Origin: Turbatrix aceti
Lineage: Eukaryota > Nematoda > Chromadorea > Rhabditida > Panagrolaimidae
Direction: 5' to 3'
Length of the DNA: 64,000 bases
Assembly: GCA_963969345.1 (NCBI GenBank)
Contig: OZ017767.1
Span: 7,282,739 to 7,346,738, forward strand
A model generated the notes under the pieces. It saw nothing but the letters and a program-made list of their open reading frames with translations. It made no database searches and had not been told where the DNA came from. Both the position numbers and the translations under genes were made by a program. Shown in pieces: positions 60,214-64,000 of the stretch. Every line of letters starts with the position of its first letter. The first letter of the stretch is position 1.

Positions 60214-62182
60214 TTACTTCTTGGCAATCCTGAAAATTTCATGGTCGCCGATAATGACACTGCCGGTAAAATCGATGAGAAAGTCGACAGTTCCGCGTTC
60301 GTTGATAAACTTTCGCAGCGGAATGTGCGAGTGCTTCTTCGGGATGAGCTCGTACATCGTGTCCATCTGCATGTTGCGCGTTGTCGAGACCATGAGCCGG
60401 GTATGTGCGCTCCGCAGATTTCGGCTGAAACAGTCGGGTTACGGTAAGAATTGTGCAAACAGACATTTTTTGTTTGCGAACAAAAAGCAAATGAATGTTT
60501 GCCACTCCCTCCCTGGTTACGATACAAAAAAGGGCTTACCCAGCAGCTGGCCCGATGAACATTTCAACAGCGCGGATGAGCTCGGTGTTGAGGTCGATCT
60601 CGCCCTCGTACGTGTAGCGCTTGATCGACGACAACCCCGTGTTTTCAAAAACAATGATGCGACAGAGAATGAGCTCGATGGGACCCTTGCCTGGAGGCGA
60701 GTACAACAACTCCGAACCGGATGAAAACAAATTCGTAGTCGACAACGACGAAGACGACGTTTCAGAATCGTCGTAGGAATCCTTGCTAACCGAGATGAAT
60801 GACCGAACCCTGCTCGCCGGTATACTGGAGCGAGTCGTAACCGTTGCAATACTGGCTTTCCGCGATACGGGTGGCTTGTAGAGCGCGATAATCTCATCGA
60901 GGTTACCGTCGTGAAAGATTTTCTGGTAGTACTCGTGGCGTAGGGTGTCATCTTTGATGCCGGCAACAATGTCGAGTGCAAAGCAGCGACGGTTGCAGCA
61001 ACCCATCGAGCCGTCGGTCTGCGAAACAAATGATGCATTCACCGTACATGAAGAGCAGATAGCGTGGTCGCAGCGACCGAGGATGCGGAAGTCTTTCAGG
61101 GGACGGAACTGGCCGCAGGGCCCATCGCATTTGTGCATGGCATTGTCGTCTGAAAAAAATAAAAAAAATAAAAAAAAATAAAAAAAGTAAAAAAACAAAA
61201 TAAAATAAAAGACAAAATATGAAAAAAATATTAATGAAAGAAAAAATAAAAAAAAATGAAAAAAAAACAAGAAAAATAAGAAAATGAGAAAAATAAAATA
61301 ATGAAAAAGTGAAAAAAAAGAAATAAGAAAAAATTAGGGAAATAAAAAATGTTAAAAATTAGAAGAAATAAAAGAAAGAAATGAATAAAAAAATGAAAAA
61401 AAATCAAGAAAATGAGAAAAAATGAAAATGAGAAAAATAAAATAATGAAAAAACGAGAAAGAAATGAAATAAGAAAACTTACGAAAAATGAAAAAAAAAG
61501 TTCGAACAAAAAAAACGAAAATTGAAATGTAGTAAAAAAGAAGTCAAAAAATAAACGAAAAGAAAAAAATCAAGAAAATGAAAAAAGAAAATAATGAGAA
61601 AGAAAAAAAGATTTGAGCAAAAGAAACGAAAATTGAAATGTAGTAAAAAAATTTTAAAAAATTAAATAAACGGCAGGAAATTTTTAAAACATGAAAAATA
61701 TACGGCAACACAGGAAATTTTATACCGCAGTTTCACAGCGTTTTCTACAACGATAAATATGTACAATGACTGTAAATGTTTTGTATTTTTTATGTTTTGG
61801 AGATCCTGTTTCTTGTTTTTTGCAATATTTTGTGTTTTTTTTCCGATAAAAATCTACCTTGAACGCATCCCCCGCATGAGGGAACGGAAACTTTCTCTAT
61901 AGCCGTATAAAGCTGACCCGGTGGAGTGTCGGCGCATTCTACAGCGTTTCTCACAGATTTTTTTGTGGAAGACCGATTTGCAGCATTGCAGTCGATCGTC
62001 CATTCGACTTCGTAGTGGTAATGGATTTTGTTGCCCGGCAGAATGGTGGCCTTCATAGAGCATGAATCCGGTATTATGTTGCTCAGAGGACCATCAGCGA
62101 CGACATTTGGCAATCCTTCGTGTTCTGTCAGCGTGGATGCAGCGCCGAGGAAGTCATGAAGGACTGATTTGGAGGACGTCAT
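60214..62182 (-). CDS. Atypical RING-like Cys/His zinc protein
   Basis: Three exons (62182-61858, 61149-60540, 60424-60214) join in frame to 381 aa. Exon 1 encodes a region with five cysteines, ending SCGGCVQ. Exon 2 opens with a likely zinc-binding cluster: CDGPCGQFRPLKDF, GRCDHAICSSC, then GCCNRRCF, in the order Cys-x3-Cys, Cys-x-His, Cys-x2-Cys, Cys/Cys. This is close to, but not the same as, a RING finger, so E3 ligase activity is only a guess. A Ser/Thr-rich linker (DSETSSSSLSTTNLF) leads to a conserved-looking C-terminal domain (KGPIELILCRIIVFENTG, then YELIPKKHSHIPLRKFI and IIGDHEIFRIAKK). Intron 1 (61857-61150) contains about 570 nt of nearly pure A-rich simple sequence. Confidence 0.8.
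61152..61720. repeat. A-rich purine simple sequence in intron
   Basis: Nearly all A with scattered G, T and C (AAAAAATGAAAA, AGAAAATGAGAA units) on the plus strand, i.e. a long pyrimidine tract on the transcribed sense strand of the RING-like gene. Low complexity; frames here encode only Phe/Leu or Lys runs. Confidence 0.85.
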
Positions 62183-62720
62183 TGCTCGTCACGCGCGACT
62201 ATCGTGAAGGCATGCGAATTGGTCGTAGAAAGTCTATCGCGTCAAACGGCATGTCATTAACAAAATCAGCATATCGCGACATCGTGACCAGACCAAGTTT
62301 GATCAAAAACCACTGATCTCAGTGCAATGATAAAATGTGGTTTTATGGTTTTCGCGGCAGAAACTAATTTTTTGCCGCCGGAAAAATGCGCTCGGTCGGT
62401 CGCGGTCACTTTTTTCTTCGGCGAAGTTGTTTTTCCGCTTTTTCCTTTTTCTCACCGGGGTGTTAGCCTTTTGGTTACGATGTTTGTATTATGTATGCGA
62501 TCTCTCTGTTGCTCTGTGTCTAAACTTGTTGGGATCTGTTGTTTTGGTTCTTGCTCTTCAGACGCGAGCAATGAGTGTTGATTTTTTATATTTTGTGTTT
62601 GTCACGTTTTTCGTTCTTCCCTCCCGGAACGCTGCTGCTTGTTTTTCAATCATTTTTAGCCAAGATTATCACTCGATCTTGATTCTTGGCCGGATTAGGG
62701 GTAAACTTAGTTTTTTTTTA

Positions 62721-62728
62721 TGACGTCA
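62721..62728. promoter_or_regulatory. CRE/ATF-type site TGACGTCA
   Basis: A full palindromic CRE 539 bp upstream of the RING-like gene start and downstream of the ATF4-like bZIP gene, whose family binds such sites. Confidence 0.4.
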
Positions 62729-63072
62729 ATTGGCTGAAATTTATCTGATTATCTGATCACTGATCGGATGTCTCAAAGTCGAGCTTTCTTCTTGATGGTT
62801 CGATTTTGACTTTATAAATGTTGTCTTTTCGGATCAGACCACGTTGCTTTTTTTCAAAGCAACGTGTTTTTAAAGTCCAAATTCTAAATTTAGTCTGTCG
62901 CAAAGTGACGTGTTGTTTTCCTTTGACTAAAGTTCTTCAACGTCCCACCATGTGCTCCTCCGAATTTTCTCTTCAAAATAAACTTTTGTTTTATCATATA
63001 TTTTGATTCATTCAATCAGGTGGAGAAAAAAAACACAACAAGAAAAAGAACAGAGAACAGAATGATACGTTT

Positions 63073-63078
63073 TTTATT
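63073..63078 (-). promoter_or_regulatory. Polyadenylation signal of bZIP gene
   Basis: Forward TTTATT is AATAAA on the minus strand, about 90 nt after the bZIP stop. Confidence 0.5.
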
Positions 63079-63165
63079 ACCAGAATACTTGTAAGGTGCC
63101 TTGCTGACTGAATGGCAGTAAATTAACGTGGAAAAATTAGGCTTTGAGAGAAAAAAAAACGTCCA

Positions 63166-63963
63166 TCACATGGAGCTGACTTTTGAGATCATCATGGTTT
63201 TGAGAGCATTGATTTGCGCGACGAGCGAAGCTTCCTCGACCCGAAGTACTGCATTTCGGGATTCTAGTTTACGAATTTCGGTTTTGTTTTTGAGGAGTCT
63301 GTAATTTTTACGGCAACGATAGCGCTGGGCAGCTCTCCGATTTTGTTCCTTCTTACGATGGGCAATTTCTTCCTGAGACAGACTGGAAAGAGAATATTTC
63401 TTTCCCTTTGTGAAAGGAACGCTCTGATCGTCGCTCATCAGACCGTCGATTTCGGGCTTGACGTCTTCGGGTGAGCTACCGGAGCTGGCGTAAGACATTG
63501 GCGAAAGAATGGAGGACGTGAGGTAGGGTGAAGTTGAGGGAGAAAATGGGGCATAGAGCATTTTTTCAGCCGCGAGTTCGGCTTTGACGTTTGAAATGAT
63601 GTTATCCACGAGGTTATAGAAGCACTCGTAGCACGTCTTTGCAGGTGGCGAGATAGGACGGGGGTGTGGGGAAATAGATAAGTTATCAGGTAGCGTTGCT
63701 GACGAACAGCGTGAAGATTTTAGGCTTGTTTGACCCTCTACCGAGGCAAAAGCTTGGTAGCTTTGTTCGTGCTTGATTTTTAGCTCCAGTGATGGGCTTT
63801 CAACGGGAATACGACTGGTTTCTGGTGAAGAAGAGGGCGTTTGGTAGGCTGAGACGACTTCTAGGAAGCTCACGGGATTGCGACGCAGCACGAGAAATTT
63901 GTTGTCGGTTGTTCGAACGGCGAGCAGGGGCGGCGTAGGTGCTCGGACCATGGTTTCTATCAT
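63166..63963 (-). CDS. ATF4-like bZIP transcription factor
   Basis: One open exon of 265 aa in the window. The C-terminal bZIP is clear: the basic region RKKEQNRRAAQRYRCRKN keeps the Asn, two Ala and Arg DNA-contact pattern and is closest to the ATF4 type (KK-EQN-AA-RYR). It is followed by leucines at seven-residue steps (KLESRNAVLRVEEASLVAQI, then NAL). The rest is Ser/Pro-rich with an acidic patch (SSPEDVKPEIDGLMSDDQS), as in activation domains. ATF4 proteins drive amino-acid and ER stress responses, usually under uORF control. The leader lies mostly outside the window, so this cannot be checked. The frame stays open upstream of the ATG to the window edge, and TTCGACAG just before the ATG could be an acceptor, so the N-terminus may be incomplete. 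Confidence 0.85.
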   Translation of the reverse strand: MIETMVRAPTPPLLAVRTTDNKFLVLRRNPVSFLEVVSAYQTPSSSPETSRIPVESPSLELKIKHEQSYQAFASVEGQTSLKSSRCSSATLPDNLSISPHPRPISPPAKTCYECFYNLVDNIISNVKAELAAEKMLYAPFSPSTSPYLTSSILSPMSYASSGSSPEDVKPEIDGLMSDDQSVPFTKGKKYSLSSLSQEEIAHRKKEQNRRAAQRYRCRKNYRLLKNKTEIRKLESRNAVLRVEEASLVAQINALKTMMISKVSSM

Positions 63964-64000
63964 CGACTGTCGAATTATACTGAGCGGAAGTGATAGTTTG

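Larger units (their letters stand above)
62183..63165. other. Spacer between RING-like and bZIP genes
   Basis: About 1 kb. The left part is upstream of the RING-like start, the right part is the 3' region of the bZIP gene (minus-strand AATAAA at 63078-63073). A full CRE, TGACGTCA, is at 62721-62728. The plus-strand ORF at 62337-62723 has no support as a gene. Confidence 0.5.

Noticed and set aside
61231..61509. Long Phe/Leu ORF on the minus strand
   Set aside because: It is the translation of the A-rich simple sequence within the RING-like gene intron.
62337..62723. Hydrophobic plus-strand ORF between the RING-like and bZIP genes
   Set aside because: The T-rich strand gives Phe/Leu frames by chance, and no splice sites or motifs support it.
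1..64000. CRISPR arrays, operons, prokaryotic ribosome sites, rRNA genes
   Set aside because: None seen; the window is eukaryotic with spliced genes and no regularly spaced identical repeats.

Overview
The window looks like nuclear DNA of a small-genome invertebrate, most likely a nematode. This rests on spliced genes with short T-rich introns and strong TTTTCAG/TTTTTAG acceptors, acceptors lying next to start codons (as in spliced-leader trans-splicing), AT-rich noncoding DNA full of A/T homopolymers, and gene types such as a receptor guanylate cyclase, an F-box protein, HtrL-domain and CPT1 paralogues. No single gene proves the phylum; another ecdysozoan is possible. No prokaryotic signals are present. 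Eleven well-supported protein genes and one weaker one were reconstructed by joining exons so that every junction keeps frame. Layout, left to right: (1) 75-3099 (+), a membrane-anchored HtrL/YibB-domain protein, convergent with an F-box protein at 3522-4757 (-). (2) 4758-8619, a gene-free stretch rich in diverged inverted and direct repeats, including a 496-bp inverted-repeat element. (3) 8620-11295 and 13155-16548 (+), two tandem carnitine palmitoyltransferase 1 genes with partly different introns, convergent with a peptide-type GPCR at 16827-18671 (-). (4) A long desert, 18672-28154. (5) 28155-28971 (-), a small eight-cysteine protein with a signal peptide and a hydrophobic, probably GPI-signal, tail. 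(6) 31585-36089 (-), a receptor guanylate cyclase of the natriuretic-peptide-receptor type in nine exons. (7) 37515-40913, a putative 3.4-kb terminal-inverted-repeat element flanked by TA; inside it are a possible three-exon minus-strand gene, a tandem 1,024-bp-period repeat and a tRNA-like sequence. (8) 40914-49207, intergenic, with a clear 539-bp non-autonomous hAT element (perfect 8-bp target duplication), a 19-bp perfect hairpin and CRE-like sites. (9) 49208-51159 (+), a cytosolic sulfotransferase. (10) 51160-57066, intergenic, with a 0.94-kb foldback repeat. (11) 57067-58423 (+), a DHHC palmitoyltransferase; 59072-60109 (+), a heavily N-glycosylated GPI-type surface protein, convergent with an atypical Cys/His-cluster (RING-like) protein at 60214-62182 (-); and an ATF4-like bZIP factor at 63166-63963 (-) running to the window edge. 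The genes are not an operon or a pathway cluster. The only functional linkage visible is the CPT1 tandem pair. The bZIP factor lies beside an intergenic TGACGTCA site, and further copies cluster around the sulfotransferase. The most unusual items are the HtrL protein architecture, the 3.4-kb element with its possible cargo gene, the hAT element and the foldback repeat.
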